DNA of 64,000 nucleotides from Rusavskia elegans (taxonomy: Eukaryota; Ascomycota; Lecanoromycetes; Teloschistales; Teloschistaceae): positions 823,730 through 887,729 of the forward strand of contig SAUG01000029.1 in the NCBI GenBank assembly GCA_011316305.1, given 5' to 3'. The notes below the pieces were generated by a model. It saw nothing but the letters and a program-made list of their open reading frames with translations, was not told the DNA's origin and made no database searches. The position numbers were made by a program, and so were the translations under genes. Shown here one piece after another: positions 45,008 to 59,923 of the stretch. Numbering within the stretch: position 1 is the first letter of the stretch; every line of letters begins with the position of its first letter.

Positions 45008-48000
45008 ATGGCACAAGGTTTGCTCGAGGCTGAATCCACACCTGAATTCGGCTTCTTCGCTAACATATTATGTCTTAGGAAAACCACGTTTCTACCAGCC
45101 GACAATCACTCGACTGCCCTCTCTGACTGTTCTGTTTCTTTTGACATTGGCATTGATTGGTCTGACTGAATTGGCGGTGCGCCGATTTCCAGCCCTCCGT
45201 TCCGAAGGAATTGTCCAGACACTCGTTGAGAAACAACAGCGACATGAGCCTCGGCTCATACTCGCCAGGAATGCTCGACGGCTACCCCAGCTTGGTAAGG
45301 AAACATCATTCGACCAAAGAGCCCCCTCTCTGACGTTCCCGTTCTGATGCTGCTTTGTGCCACGGAGTAACGAACCCTCGCTAATATCGATCCTCCATCA
45401 GCAAGCAATGCAGAAGAGCCGAGCAACGCATCATCAATCCGAAAGACGACTCCATTACCTGCCGCTTCCCCCAGCTTCCTTCCCTCTGCAGATCCATCGG
45501 CATATTCACCAGTCGGCACGGGCCATGCAAGAGAATCGGCATATTTACCAGTGGTCACAGGGGGCGGTGTGACAACAAACTCGGCAGACGCGCCGGTGTA
45601 TATATCAGTGGTCACGGAGGGCGAGATGACAACAAGCTCTGCAGCCCCGTCGGCGTATCCATCACTGGTCACGGAAGGCGAGGCGACAGCAAACTTCGCA
45701 GACCCTTGGGCATATTTATCAGTGGTCACGGGAGGCGAGATACCAGTAACAAGTGCCGTTTCAACGATACCAATTCCACCCGGCGGTCCAATCGGAAATG
45801 CAGCAATTATAGAGATCCGGCCTGCAACTGTGGACGCAGCGCCAATTCCTGGGGTTGTAGCTGCCGGGTCTCCAACCAGGAATGCAGCAGTAGTAGAAAC
45901 CCGGCCTGCAACTGTGGACGCAGCGCCAATTCCTGGGGTTGTAGCTGCCGGGTCTCCAACCAGGAATACAGCGGTAGCAGAAATCCGGCCTGCAACTGAG
46001 GACGCAGCGCCAATTCCCGGGGTTGTAGCTGCCGGATCTCCAACCAGGAATGCAGCAGTGGCAGAAATCCGGCCTACAACTGTGGATGCAGCGCCTACTC
46101 TCGATGTTGTAGCTACTGGACCCCAAGCTGCTGAAACTCAAAGCGCTGAAACCCAAAGCGCTAGACCTCAAAGTACTGGACCTCAAAGTAATATACCCCA
46201 AAGCGCTAGACCTCAAAGCAACGAACCTCAAGGTAATGGACCTCAATATACTGGACCTCAAACTGATAGACCCCAAAGCGCTAGACCCCAAAGTACTGAA
46301 CCTCAAAGTAATGGACCTCAATATACTGGACCTCAAAGTGATGGACCCCAAAGCGCTAGACCTCAAAGTACTGGACCTCAAAGTAATGGACCTGGACCTC
46401 AAAGTGATAGACCTCAAAATGCTGGACCTCAAGGTACTGGACCTCAAAGCGATGGACCTCAAGGTACTGGAACCGAAGTTGCTGGATTCCCAGCTCGACC
46501 TGCAACTATGGATGCAGCGCCTACTCCCAGTATTGTAGCTGCCGGATTTCCAACTGCCGGACTCCCAGCTGCTGGATCCCAAGCCACTGAACTTCAAAGT
46601 GCTGGACCCGAAGCTGCTGGGCCCGAAGCTGCTGGATTCCAAGCTGCCGGATTCCAAGCTACTGGGTTCCAAGCTGCTGGGTTCCAGAACGGCGGCGGAG
46701 GTCAAACCTATAGCTCGGTACCAGTTGCAGGTTCTTCTCCAACACCTCGTCCTCAGACGGGTGAGGTCAATGGAGCAACTTACAGCATTGGCCCCTCTAG
46801 CGCAGTCGTGAATGGAAAAACAGTTGGTTATGCCACGCCGACGACGGTTACAGTCACGAGTGGACAGGTTGTTGTGGTAGATCCCAGCGGCGCTGTTTCC
46901 ATCCAAGGCTTCCCTGATCGGTCATCGCCATCTCAACCGAAGACAAGTGTAACGAGGAAAGAATATCTGATTGGCGCTTTCTTACCTACAGTCCTCGCGG
47001 TCCTGTTCAGCATTCCCTGGTACATCTTGTTCACCGCCATCCAGGAAATAGAGCCTTTCTACCGGCTCGCTGATCCTCAAGGAGCGCTAGCTCGTGACTC
47101 CATTTGTTTGGATTACAGAGCATCGGTGAACGTGGTTGCTACTTTCAAAGCAGGGTTGAGGGGCCATTTTGTCGTCCTGTGGGCTGGGCTATGCTCAATT
47201 GCCGTCATTGCACTTGCACCCCTAGCATCCGAAACCGTTTTCATCGGTTTCGTAGGCGAAGGCCGGTGCACAGCAACTTCTTCCCGGGATGCATGTAATC
47301 CGCAATTGAGTGTTTACCCTGTGGCTGCGCGGGCCGTACAGGGAATCTTGGGTCTTGTCGCCGTATTAACCATCTTCCTCGCAATCGGCATCTCGCGAAG
47401 AAACAGCGGCGTCTACGCCAATCCATCAAGTGTCGCAGGCATCGCAACTCTTTTCCAGAACCCGAAACTGATAGATGAATTTCGCCAATTGGATCCCGAT
47501 GGCTTCGATTCCAAAGCCCTGGAGGCGCAGTTGCAGGGGAATCGATACCGTCTGGGTTATTTTCAGCATCGAGACGGGTCCACGGACTATGGGCTCATGA
47601 GATACACGGAGACATCTTTCTACTCTGATGGGACCGACTCCAACTCTCAGTACTCCGATGAGACCGACCCCAACTCTCAATACAGCCATACCACCGTCCC
47701 CAACAAGAAGAAGAAATACACCTCTGTGTCTGTCGACCCCATCGAAGCCGAGCCTACGCAATCCCGCAAGCCTAAACCCGACTACTTCCTCCACCCTGCC
47801 ACTATGGTCGCCTTCGCCATCTTTGTCGCCGGCCTTCTCACGCTAGTCGTCTACTACAACCAAACGGGCGGGGACACAGGCTTCGAACGCTTCATGGACA
47901 GTCAGACCTTCGGCGTGACCTTCCTGTTCACCGCTCTGGGCGTCATGATCAAGTTATACTGGGGCCTGATTGACGACGATCTACGCGCCACACATCCCTA

Positions 48001-48547
48001 TCACCTTCTCTTGCTCGCGTCATCGTCGGCTTCTCCGAAGGCAAGACAATCCATCCTCGCTTCCCCGCCCAGCAACCCGTTCACGGGCCTTGTCTATTCG
48101 CTGCGAAGGATGGCCTGGTTGCCGGGCTGGCTGTCGATTGTGGCGGTATTGACGGAGCCCTTGATCGTGGCGTTGGCGAACATTCCGTTCCAGGCCGGGA
48201 CGGCGTTTGTGACATATCGGGCCAGCACTTATGTGACAATTGGGGTGCTTTCATTCATGTTACTGGGGCTCGTTGGCGTGCTGGCAAGACGGAAACTGAA
48301 CGGGGAGTTGGTGAGGAGAGGGACGGAAGCTGCAAGGGAGAGGACGGTGGGGAGGGTGATGGGCTTGGTTTGTGGGAGCTGCATGTTGAGTGATTTTCGG
48401 GGTCTGGCGGAGCTGGACGAGAAGAGCAGGGATGAGGTCGTGCAGGGGTGGGGGAAGAGATACTGGATGGGCCAGCTGGTGGGCGTGGACGGCGTGGAGA
48501 GATGGGGCGTTGATGAGGATATCTTTGTGGATGCGGGTGAGGATTGA
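45008..48547 (+). CDS. DUF3433-type membrane protein with long repeat domain
   Basis: Three exons, 45008-45017, 45079-45294 and 45402-48547, give 1123 residues. The start lies in an ideal context, CACCATGG, and the first exon is only ten bases. A branch site GCTAAC precedes the first acceptor. An N-terminal membrane span, SLTVLFLLTLALIGLTEL, precedes a 500-residue low-complexity region: VVT(E/G)GE repeats, four 28-residue units, then dozens of PQS-type units. The C-terminal half has several spans: GAFLPTVLAVLFSIPWYILF, HFVVLWAGLCSIAVIAL, VQGILGLVAVLTIFLAIGI, ATMVAFAIFVAGLLTLVVYY, GVTFLFTALGVMIKLYWGL and YVTIGVLSFMLLGLVGVLA. This paired-spans arrangement resembles fungal DUF3433 proteins, of unknown function, probably at the cell surface. 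The repeats could be an extracellular stalk. Confidence 0.75.
45800..46135 (+). repeat. Four 84-bp coding repeats
   Basis: Units at 45800, 45884, 45968 and 46052 encode a 28-residue unit containing EIRPATVDAAPIPGVVAAGS. The first three are nearly identical in DNA, the fourth is diverged. A partial fifth copy, PATMDAAPTPSIVAAG, occurs near 46500. Confidence 0.95.
46123..46480 (+). repeat. PQS-rich coding minisatellite
   Basis: Short units of 15 bp or multiples read GPQS, RPQS, EPQS, GPQY and similar. The DNA unit is about ACCTCAAAGTACTGG. The other frames give long false ORFs (for example DLKVLDLKVMD). Confidence 0.95.
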
Positions 48548-48700
48548 CATATGATTTGACGGTTTTACTGCCCTGTCGATTAGCGTAGGCGCTCTTGGAG
48601 GGATTGGGACTTTGGAATACGGAGTACCTTAATCTACTTTGGGGACCATATTTGCTATGCTGTAGCCTGTTTTTCGCGAACTTCTCGTCAACGCTTAGCT
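48548..48700. other. Transition from gene to AT-rich block 2
   Basis: About 150 bp of normal-GC 3' flank, then CA and TG vanish within about 150 bp. Confidence 0.5.
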
Positions 48701-49189
48701 GTTGCCGGTGGATAAACTTTATATATGGATAGCGCTGCTATATATAGATATACCCTATAGGTAAAACTTACTGGTAGAGGTATTTCTATTACTAGACAAA
48801 AGTATTTTATCTTTAGATAAAAGTATCTTTTTAAATAAATAACGTTAGATAGTAAGATTTTGAAATTGAGATTTCTTTCCATATTTATTAATCCAATACT
48901 ACTATATAATTAATTATTCTTTAAACTATCGCTTTTATCTCTATAGTCTATATAGAAACTTTCTGTTATCTATATTTTTATTACACGTCGGAACGGGTTC
49001 TCCAGACGAGAAAATAGAAAATTTTTTAACGATTTCGATTTTCACTAAATAAAGCAATATTCAATAGTATTAACTACGGACAGAAATCCAGGAAGAAACT
49101 CTATCTAAAAAAGTTAAATATTTAGTATCTAAACGCTAGATCTAGTCCGAAATAAATAAAACCATTTAGAATACGAATATAATTTTTCA

Positions 49190-50905
49190 AAAGGCTTCTA
49201 GTAATACTATTAGTATATTACTATCCTAGATAAATAAATTAAAATAGAATAAAAATCAGTTATATTTTACCGAACTTTATATTATTACTAATAGTTTCTT
49301 TTAGATATTTAAACTTCCTATAGATAATATATTAAAAGGCAGCTACTAATTAGTATTCCAGTATATTATATTTAAAGCCTTTAATAGAAATAGTAACTTT
49401 ATATCCGTATTTCTTATATTATAAAAGGACGATTCTATAGTTTTATAGAAAAGATACTCGTTAATATCTAGTTATACGCAGAGCTTGGAATCGAACGCTT
49501 TAAAGATACTAGTATATATAATTAGCCTAGATATAGCTAATAAATAGATATATATTTATAGTACCTCGAATTTATTTCTATTAGCTAGGTCTCTTTTATT
49601 TATAAAAGCGGCCGCGGCTTTATTTAATAGTCCCTATTCTAGAATATTATTTAGCTTTTAAGGCTAGCTCGGTAATTCTAATATCTTTAGAGGAGTCTAT
49701 ACTAGAGGTCTTATATTAGATTATATTATTATAAAGTCGCTATTAGATTAGATATTACTAATACGACCTACGATTAAAAGATATATATCTAATAGGTATA
49801 AAAAGACGGGAAAAAAATTAAGTTATAAAGTATAGTACTATTATTTTGGTAATTCGAATAGAACTTTATCGTCGGTTCCTAAATCCGATTATATTAGAAA
49901 AAGAATATTATCGGTAAAATCCTATTTTCTATATATCGGGGTAATAAATATCTTCGGTACCGGCTAGAAAATTATAACGGAACTAAAAATTTCTAGAAAT
50001 AGAAAAATTTCGTTCTTTTATAGTCTTTTATTTATACTAATTAGCTAGTACTAATTAGAATAGAAAGGTAGTTAATATTACTTCTAACCGAATATATTTT
50101 TTATTTAATAAATTCCAAGATAATAGTAGAAAGCTTATTCTAAATAAAGTCGAGTTTAAGATTTAAAACTGCGGTTTTAGTATTAAAGTAGCTACTAGAT
50201 ACTATCTAGACGATAGTTTTCCCCTCTTTCTATATTCTATCGATTACGAAGGTCTGGCAAATTAGATTAAAAATAAAAGAAGGGAAATTTTATAGGAAGT
50301 AATAAAGCTAGAAGTAGATAAAGCTTTTAGAATTAATACGGTATAGCTAGATAGATTATATAGAATAATATATCGAAAGAAAAGAGCTAATAGATATCGG
50401 TAGATTATTATCGGCTTCTGGAATTTTAGTAGATAAGGTTAAAAAACTACTATCTTTATACTAGATTTTAACGGCTTTAAATTTAGGAATATTATTAATT
50501 AGAAAACAGAAGACGATATTAAAAGCGTCGCTAAAATATAGTTTAAGGATCTGGTTAGAATTTATAAAGGATTATAAAATTAGTCTAGTAATAAAGCGGT
50601 CCTATTAAAATACGGTAGTCTTTTTATTTTTTATAATATCTAGCGTTTCCAGATTATACTATTTAATAAAATTAATAAAAACAGGACGAGCTGCGAGCTA
50701 GATAGCTTCTATATAGCTAATAGACTGGCGAACGACTATAGCGTTCTTCTTTAATTCGCTATAGTTATAATTAATAAAATCGATTTATAGCTAGACTTCG
50801 AGTTAAGTAGAATATTTCGCCGGAATACTCGATATAGCTAGCTAATTAAAATAGCTAGCGGATTAGATATAGATTATAATAAAAGTTAATAAAAAGTCGA
50901 ATATT
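49190..50905. repeat. 1.7-kb direct repeat, copy 1
   Basis: The copy matches 53395-55110 at a nearly constant offset of about 4.2 kb. For example, TAGTATATTA at 49211 matches 53416, and the GGTAGATTATTATCGG block at about 50400 matches about 54613. Similarity is high allowing for RIP changes. The element type is not clear. Confidence 0.7.
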
Positions 50906-53394
50906 CGAAAATATAAGAGATTAATTAATATTCGAAGGTTTTCCGACCTTAAAATACGTAATAGTCTAGCTTTTTTTAACTAGCGTGTTTCTATAGTCCG
51001 TATATAGTATCTACCGTAGGTATTATACTACTTTCTTCTATAGATATTATAGTAGTACTGTAGGACCTATATTATATTACTACGCTATCTATTCTGAGTA
51101 TTTTAGATTTACTTACGTAGCTTTTACTATAGGTATTTATAAAGGTATTATTCTATATTTATAATCTTTATAGTATAAACTCGGAGGTATAGTTAAATCT
51201 CTATACCTAATACTAAAGTTATAATAGAAAAAATTAATAATAGATTTAAAAGTTTTCTATAAAATATACTCCTTAATAATTTTAATACTTCGATAAACGG
51301 CCGGTATAGCTACTACTATAAATATATTATCCGATAAATATTTTAGACTAGAATTTTATTATTATTACTTTTATTTTCTTTAGAAATATTATAATCGGCC
51401 GGTAAAATATATATTTTATCTATAATTTCCTTTCGAATTTCCTGCTATTATTTAATAATTACCTTTTTAAAATTATCGGCGGTAATAAATTACTATATAT
51501 AGCAGGCGTATTATTAGCTATACCGCTAAATTCGATTAATAATCTATTTATTCGTACTATCTAGGAAGTCGGGGTCTACTTTAATAAAAAAATTAGTTTA
51601 ATAAAATATTAATACTATTCCGATAATATCCGAGCTAGTAATAATAATCCGCCCCTTTTTATTATTATAGATAGATAGTATATACGTAGCTATAATCTCT
51701 TTATTTTTTTAAAAAGCGGCTTCTATTCGATCCCGCTAATAGAATATAATATTCGAAGGAATATAGATAGTATATTTACCGGTTTATTATAAACTCTAGA
51801 TTTTAATTAGTAATAGATTTTACTAGAATAATACGGAAAGAAAAATATAGAAAAATATAGAAAAATAGCTATAACGACTTATCCTATTAATAAACTAAAT
51901 TATAAATAGATATACGGATACTAATAGGAACTTAGTATCTTTATATATTATTACCGATAACTATCCGTTTTCGTCTAGCGGTAGAATCGGCAGGGGTTAG
52001 CTCTTTATTAGAATAAGGATAGCTTAAAATTTCGGAAAGCTCGCTAGTATTTTATCCGTAATTTCTTTTTAAAATTCTATACGATTAGATAGATTAGCAA
52101 CTATAAATAGGCTATTTATCTTGTTACTATCTTTAATATATATATAGTTAGCGAGTATAGGAAATATTATAAAGATCCGGAATATTCGATTAGATTTAGT
52201 TACTCGGCCGGTATTATTAGGAGAAACTAGCTTTAAGATATTCGGCTTTGATTTCTTTATCTATTTCTAAATTTTTATAGCTTTCCGGTATAATTCCTTC
52301 TTATATATTACGCGGGTAGTACGATATATACTAATAACTTTCTAGAATTATAGCGGAGTTTTAAATAGTCGCTAGTAGATATCTAAAGAGGGTATAGAAA
52401 CGTATTTATATCTATCGATAGTAGATAAATAGTCGTAGCGAATAAGAAATTTAGGGTATAACTCGTTAATTATAAAGATGTACTTTTAAATTTTAATTCT
52501 ATCGGGGGTTTCCTTTCCCTTTTATATCGCTTTAACCAGTTTATTATATCTATCGGCTATTTTAATAATATTTACCTCTATAAATATATAGTACTAGGAC
52601 TGTAAACTGTTCTAGCTAGGCTGCTATAGTAGCGCTAGTATTATTACTAGATTATTAAAATGCTTTTTCTAAAAGGTATTTAAAATAAACCATATTTAGA
52701 TATATAGGAACTCGGGGTATAAAGGATATTATAAAACCTTGCGGCCTAGACTATTATAAAAGCTTTGCTTAAATAGTATAAAATTACTAATTATTAAAGG
52801 ATTTTTTTCGCTTTTAATTTTATAAATTTTATCTAGTAAATACCGTCTAGGTACTTTATATACTCTTTCCCGTTTTTATCGGTCTAATAGTAGTCTTTAC
52901 TCTATTTAAAGACTTCGCTATAGGTTATTAAGTAGTTAGTAGTTAAGATAATTTTACTATATAATAAGGCCTTAGACGTCTACTATTCGTTAACTATAAT
53001 ATCGTCGAAGGAATTATTTATTTATATAAATTCCTTCCCGTAAATCTTTAAAATACCCGACTATTTAACTTTAAATAAGATCGAGTATACGGGTTTACTA
53101 CCGAAGACCTGCTTAAACTTATAGGTCTAAGACCTAATAGTAAAAGAAAGGACGACGATAAAATATAAGCCTTGCTAAAACTATAAATTATAGCGACGCG
53201 TAATCGACGATTTAATATAAAGGTATTAGATAGTATATAAATACTAGCTAGAGTAACAGATATTCGAGGGTTAGAGGTTATCTATTATAGAAGGAAGGAA
53301 ATAACGATATTATATATTAGTTAGATCTTTAAAGTACGAATTATAACGCGTCTATATAATATTTAATACTACTTTAAAAAAAATTCGAAGGTAT

Positions 53395-55110
53395 ACGGTA
53401 CTAGTCTAGTACTATTAGTATATTATTATACCGGACTAAAAAATTAAAATAGAATAGAAGTTAATTATATTTTACCGAATTCTATATTATTACTAATAGC
53501 TCCCTTTAGATACTAGGACCTTCTATAGATAATATACTAAAATATAGCTACTAATTAATATTTAAATATATTATATTTAAGACTTTTAATAGATATTTTA
53601 ATTTTATAGATATAGTTTTTATATTCGAAGAAGGCGAATTCTATTACTTTATAGAAAAAAAACTTGTTAACGTCTAGTTAGATATAAAGCTTCGAATTAA
53701 ACGCTTCGAGGATACTAGTATCTATAATTAGTTTAGATAAAACTAGTTAGAAAATATATATTTATAGTATCTCTAAATTATTCTCTATATCTAGTTTCTT
53801 TTTATTTATAAAAGCGGCTACGGCTATATTTATTAGTCTTTAAACTAAAATACTACTAAGTTATAGCTAACTCGGCAGATCTATTATTTTCGGAAGAATT
53901 TATATTAGATTTTCTTTTTATAGCTAATTTATTATAAAGTCGATATAGGATTAGATATTATCGACGCGATTTATAACTAAAAGATCTTTATCTAATAGAT
54001 ATAAAAAGATAAGAAAAAAATCGGGTTATACAATATAGCGCGGTTATTTCGGAAATTTAAATATAGTTTTATTATCGATTTCTAAATCCGATTATACTAG
54101 AAGGAAGATATTATTAATAAAAGCCTAGTTAATATATATCGGGATAATAAATATTTTCGGTACCGGATAGATAGTTATAACAGGACTAAGATATTCTAAT
54201 AGTAGAGGAAATCTATATCTTTATAGATTTCTATTTATACTATTTAGCTGGTACTCGGCTAGAAATAGAAAGGTAATTAATATTACTTTTAACCGACTTT
54301 ATATTTTACCCGATAACCTTTAGGATAGTAGTAGAAAACCTATTATAAATAAAGTCGAGCGTAAGATTTAAAACCACGGTATTAGTATCGAGATTACTAC
54401 TATAGCTACTAGGCGCTACCTAAATAATAGTTTCCTCTTCTATCTATATCCTATCGCTCGCGAAAGTCTAGTAAATTAAATTAAAGATAAACGAAAGGAA
54501 ATTATATAGGAAGAAATAATAATAGAAGTAGATAAGACCTTTAGAATTAATATAGTATAGCTAGATAGACTATATAGAATTATATATCGAAAAAGAAAAA
54601 CTAATAGATATCGGTAGATTATTATCGGTTCCTGGAATTTTAGCAGATAATATAAAAGGACCGTACGCTATTAAACTATCTTTATACTTTTATTTAACGG
54701 CCTTTAAAGCGGGAATATTATTAATTAAAGAGCGGAGGATAATACTAAAAGCGTTAGCAAGATATAGATAAAGAATTTTATCCAGGTTCGTAAATAATTC
54801 TAAAATTAGACTAGATACGAAACGGTCCTATTAAAGAATACTGGTTTTCTTATTTTTAGTAATATTAAGAGTTTTAAAGTTATACCGTTTAATATATTTA
54901 ATAAAAACGGGACGAGCTACGTTCTAGATATCTTTTATAAAATTAATAGACTGGCGAACGATTATAGTATTTTTCTTTAATTTTTCGCGGTTATAGTTAA
55001 CGAAGTCGATATCCGACTAAGCTTTAAACTTAGTTAGAAGTTACGCCGGAGTACTAGATATAGCTAATTAATTCAGATAGTTAACGGATTATAGATAGAT
55101 TATAGTTAGA
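53395..55110. repeat. 1.7-kb direct repeat, copy 2
   Basis: Second copy of the repeat at 49190-50905, in the same orientation. About 2.5 kb of different AT-rich DNA lies between the two. Confidence 0.7.
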
Positions 55111-56363
55111 GTCAGACGAAGGTTAAAAGAAAGTAAAAAATATTTAAAAATTAAAGATAAAGCGATCTTTAGTATTAGATTATTTACTAAAATCTAATAG
55201 AAATAAAATAAATATAATCTAACCTATAAAAGGCCTAAATAAAATTACTTCGATATTTTATAGTAATTTTTTATAAGTAGTATAGGTACTACCGTAGTTA
55301 ATATAAAAGGAAATCGATAAATATCGATAAAAGAAAAAAAAAGGAAATTATTAGCTATATTAATATATAGTATTACGAATCTTAATTTAATAGCTTTATT
55401 TTCTATAGAATTAATACTTGTAACCGCTAGTAGTATTCTATATCCGCTATAGAAGATACTATATATATCGATAACTATAGAACTAAATATACGCGAAATA
55501 TAAAATAATAAAATAAATCTAATCTATATTATTTTCGCTATTTAGTAGTTATCGGAAGATTCTATCTATTAAATAACTGATAGAAAGCCTGTAATACTCC
55601 TATTATAAAAGTAGAACCTATATTAAATCTTAGATTTAATAGCGAAGAGTAAGTAATTATACTATAGATTAAGTATCTATATCGTTAACGCGTAAGTACC
55701 AGAAGTAGCTAGTAAATATAAAGAGATCTCTCGTATACTAGAAAAACGTAGAGGAAGTAGGTAGTTATATTAAGGTAAAGGCTATAAAAAATACTACTAT
55801 AGGTATTAGAAAATAGCTATAGAAGTTTATTTAACGAATCGATAGTAAAGCTGCTACCGTAGATATTGCCGAAAGGAGGTACTAATCTATATTAGAGATA
55901 GTTTCGGATAGTCGCGTAAATTATTAAAATAGAATATTAATAAATCGGAAAGTTTTTAGTATATATAAATTATCTATATATTATATAAAATCCTCTTTTC
56001 TATCGTAGATCCTGGCGTAGGTACTACCGGCAGTTTAATAGGGTTAATAATATTAAATTATTAGTATAAAATATATAGATAGCTGAAAGTAGATATACGG
56101 CTGAAGTAGATAAACGAGATTCTAACGAGATTTAATATAAATTTAGCTAAAAATATCGAGTTCGTTAAATTAGTTTTCTCTACTATATTTATAGATTCTA
56201 AATTAAACTACTATCTATTTAATAGTAATACGGTTTATAGTAAACTACCAGTAGTATAATAGCTAGCAGCTATTACTAAAAAATACTAAAATATATTAAT
56301 CGATTAGAAAACTATAGTAGATATTTCTAAAAAGAAATAGATACTAATATTTCTAAACGAAAA

Positions 56364-56775
56364 TATTACGTCCACGACTCTATAGAAGCGCGCTGGAAAA
56401 TTGGCTAGGCAAGCGAGCCTAATTATCTATAGCCATCTATAGCCGTTATAGCCGATCTTTATAATAGAAGCTTTTAGTAGATAGCTATCTATCGGTACTA
56501 TCGGCTATTTTTACTATATATATCGCTTCTTACTTCTATTAAATAGCTTCTTTTATTAATTATTAATATAATTATTAAATATATCTTTACTGTTCTTTTT
56601 TTAATTACTATTATAATAAAAATACCTTATAATATTCTAACCGTACTTTCGCAGCTACGCGGGATTAGTTATAATAATCTATATCAGAATTCCTCTACTA
56701 TTTAATAGTTCGAACTACGTTTACGGCTATAGCTAGGCTTAAATATAACGCCTTTTAACGTATAAAGACGTTATA
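56364..56775 (+). repeat. 5' LTR of element A
   Basis: 412 bp, starting TATTACGTCC and ending GACGTTATA, RIP-altered forms of TGTTACGTCC and GACGTTACA as judged from the solo LTR copy. Confidence 0.88.
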
Positions 56776-59700
56776 TTTTAACGATTTCGAAAAATAGATA
56801 AAAATCGGATTTTTATTTAACTAATATTATATAGATAACCTGTAAAAGTTTTAGTAAATTTAGAAGTTACTCGAAATATTATATCGGAAGAATATATAAA
56901 AAGATTTAATATTTTTTTAACTAGAAAAACGGAACTTTATTTTATAGGAACTATTAATAAAATAGAGTTTATTAGAATCGAGTACTAAACTAAATCTCTA
57001 TAGATACGAAGTAATAAATATAAATTAAAAATTATTTTCGATATTATAAAAATATAAAGGAATATTTACTTAGATATTCTATAGTTTATATTATAGAATT
57101 TTAAAATCGTTTAGAAAACGATATAGATAAAAATAGGAAACTATCTATTTAGTATATCTAAAAGGCTAGCTGAAATAAAAAAAGTATATAATATCTTTAC
57201 TCGGAAATAATAGATTAAAAAGAAAGTAGCTACTATAGATAAAATTCTAAAACTATTTAAAAACTTTTAGAATATATTAAAAAAACCGAAAAGAAAGTTA
57301 CCTTTACCGGCTTATATCTAAAAAGATTATAAAATTGTTATTACGGACTCTAATAAACTAAAAGCTAGACGGATCTATAGATTAAATAATAAATAATCGA
57401 AAATACTATAAAAGTATATCGATTATAACTTTAAGTAAAAATATATACGATATTTTAAATTAAAAATAAAATAGCCGGTAATATTTATTCTAAAGAAAAA
57501 TAGAAACCTACGACTTTATATTAACTTTAAGCGATCTAATATAGTAATATAGAAGGATAAATATCTTTTATCTTTCCTAATAGACTTTAAAAGTAAAATA
57601 AAAAGAGCTAAATAGTTTATAAAACTCGACCTAAAAGATACTTTTAACCTGCTAAAAACTAAGAAAGAAAATAAATAGAAAATAGTATTTAGAACGAAAT
57701 ATAGGCTAATCGAATATTTAGTAATATCTTTTAAATTAATAAACGTTCCCGCGATTCTATAAAAAACTATTAATAAGATATTATATAACTGTTTAGATAT
57801 CTTTATTATAGTCTATATAGATAACGTACTAATATTTTCTAAAATTAAAAAAAAATATAATTAATATATTTATAAAATATTATAAAAGTTCCGAGAATAT
57901 AACTTTAGAAATAAAAAAAAAATCAGAATTCTTTAAAAAAGAGGTTATTTTTCTAGAATACGTAATTAGATAAAAAAGTATTACCATAGAAGCTAATAAA
58001 TTTTAAATAATAAAGAAATAGCTAGTTCCTAAAAATAAAAACGATATTTAAAACTTTCTAGATTTTATCGGATTGTATTAGAATATAATAGAAAAATATA
58101 TAAAAAAGACGGTCTCTTTAATAGATCTTTTATAAAACGATAAAATATTCTAGTAGACGCGAATAGAAAACGAAATATTAAAAAAATTTAAATAGAATTT
58201 TATAAATAAAAAGACGTTAGATATATTCGATCTAGAAAATTAGATTATATTATATATAAATATATCGGATAGAATTTTAGATTCGTATATAGTATAAAAA
58301 GATAAACCGCTAGATTACTATTTATAAAAACTTATATTAACCGAAGTTAATTATATAATAATATATAAAAAAATATTAGTAATTATTATAAAATTTATAT
58401 ATTAGAAAATATATATAACTAAAATATCGAAAATAATAATAATTTATACTAATTATAAAAATCTTCTATTATTTTTAATTAATAAAAAATTTATCTAGAA
58501 ATAAATAAAATAGTTAGAAGAAATTATCTATTATAACTTCGAAATACGATAGAATAAAGGTATAGATAATACGGTAGTAAATACTTTAAATCGAAAATCA
58601 GACTATAAAGTCGTAGAAAAAATAAATAGATTACTACTAAAAAAAAATAGAAAAATACTAGAAAAAATAGAAATATTAGAAAAAATAACTAATATTATCC
58701 GATAAATATATAATTCTAAAATAGCTGGATATTAGAAAATAAATAAAATTCTAAAAAGAATTTAAGAAAAAACTAACGTACTAGTATTTAGAAAATATAT
58801 TAAAAAATATATTAAAAACTACTCTAAATATTCGATATCTAAAAAAAGTAAAGAAAAATCTATTAATAAACTTTATTATATTTAAATACCGAAACAGCTT
58901 TATTAATAAATTATAATAGATTTTATTATAGGATTTCTATAATCCGTTAATTATAGTATATAAATATTATATAATATAATAGTAATAATTATAAATAGAT
59001 TTATAAAATATATAGAATTTATACCCTATAAAATAATAATAATAGCGGAATAGTTAGTATTTTTATTATTAAAAACGGTTTTCTGCGAAAATAGTATTAT
59101 AGAAAAAATTATATTAGACCGGAATAAATTCTTTATTTCTAACTTTATAAAAGGATTAATTAAGATAGTAGGAACTAAATAAATAATATTAATATTATTT
59201 TATCCGTAGATCGATAGATAGACGGAAAGAATAAATTAAATATTAAAATTATATTTACGAATATATTATTTAGAAAAAAGAGAAAATTCGGTATAATTTC
59301 TACTAGTTACCTAGATAGTAATTAATTCGTCTTATAATAAAGATATTAAAATAATATTAGACAAGCTTCTATAAAATAGAAAGCTAAAATATAAAGTTAT
59401 AACTAGGATAAATAATCTGGTAGTATAAATATTAATTAATAAAAGAAAAGAAAATTAGAATAAAACTAAAATAAGAATTTAGAAGACTAAAAAAAAAGTA
59501 AAATAGAAAGTAGATAAATTAAAAAAGAACTATAATATTAAAAAAAGAGATAAAATACTTTTATTAATAAAAAATCTTACCGATAAAAAATTAGATAGAT
59601 CGTATATAGAAACTTTTAAAATCTAGAATATTAAAAAAATAATAGCGTATTTTAAATATCCGGTAATAGAAATTTTCCTAAAATTCTATATAGGATTTTT

Positions 59701-59923
59701 TAAAAAAATATCTAATAGAATACTATTAGTAAAAAATTAGTACTACTAGAAAAGAGAAAAATATAAAATTAAAAAAATTATAGAAGAAAATAAAAAAATA
59801 GATAAATTATTAATTAAATAGAAAAGATTCTCTAATAAAGATAATAGTTAGGAACCGAAAAAATATTATAAAGAAATTTAGAAAACTCTAAAAAAGTTTA
59901 GGAAAGCGTTATAAAAGGAACTA

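Noticed and set aside
45761..46906. 381-codon minus-strand frame and the plus frames at 46236-46538 and 46599-46811
   Set aside because: Shadows of the 84-bp and PQS minisatellites in the DUF3433-type gene; no stop arises because the repeat unit length is a multiple of three.
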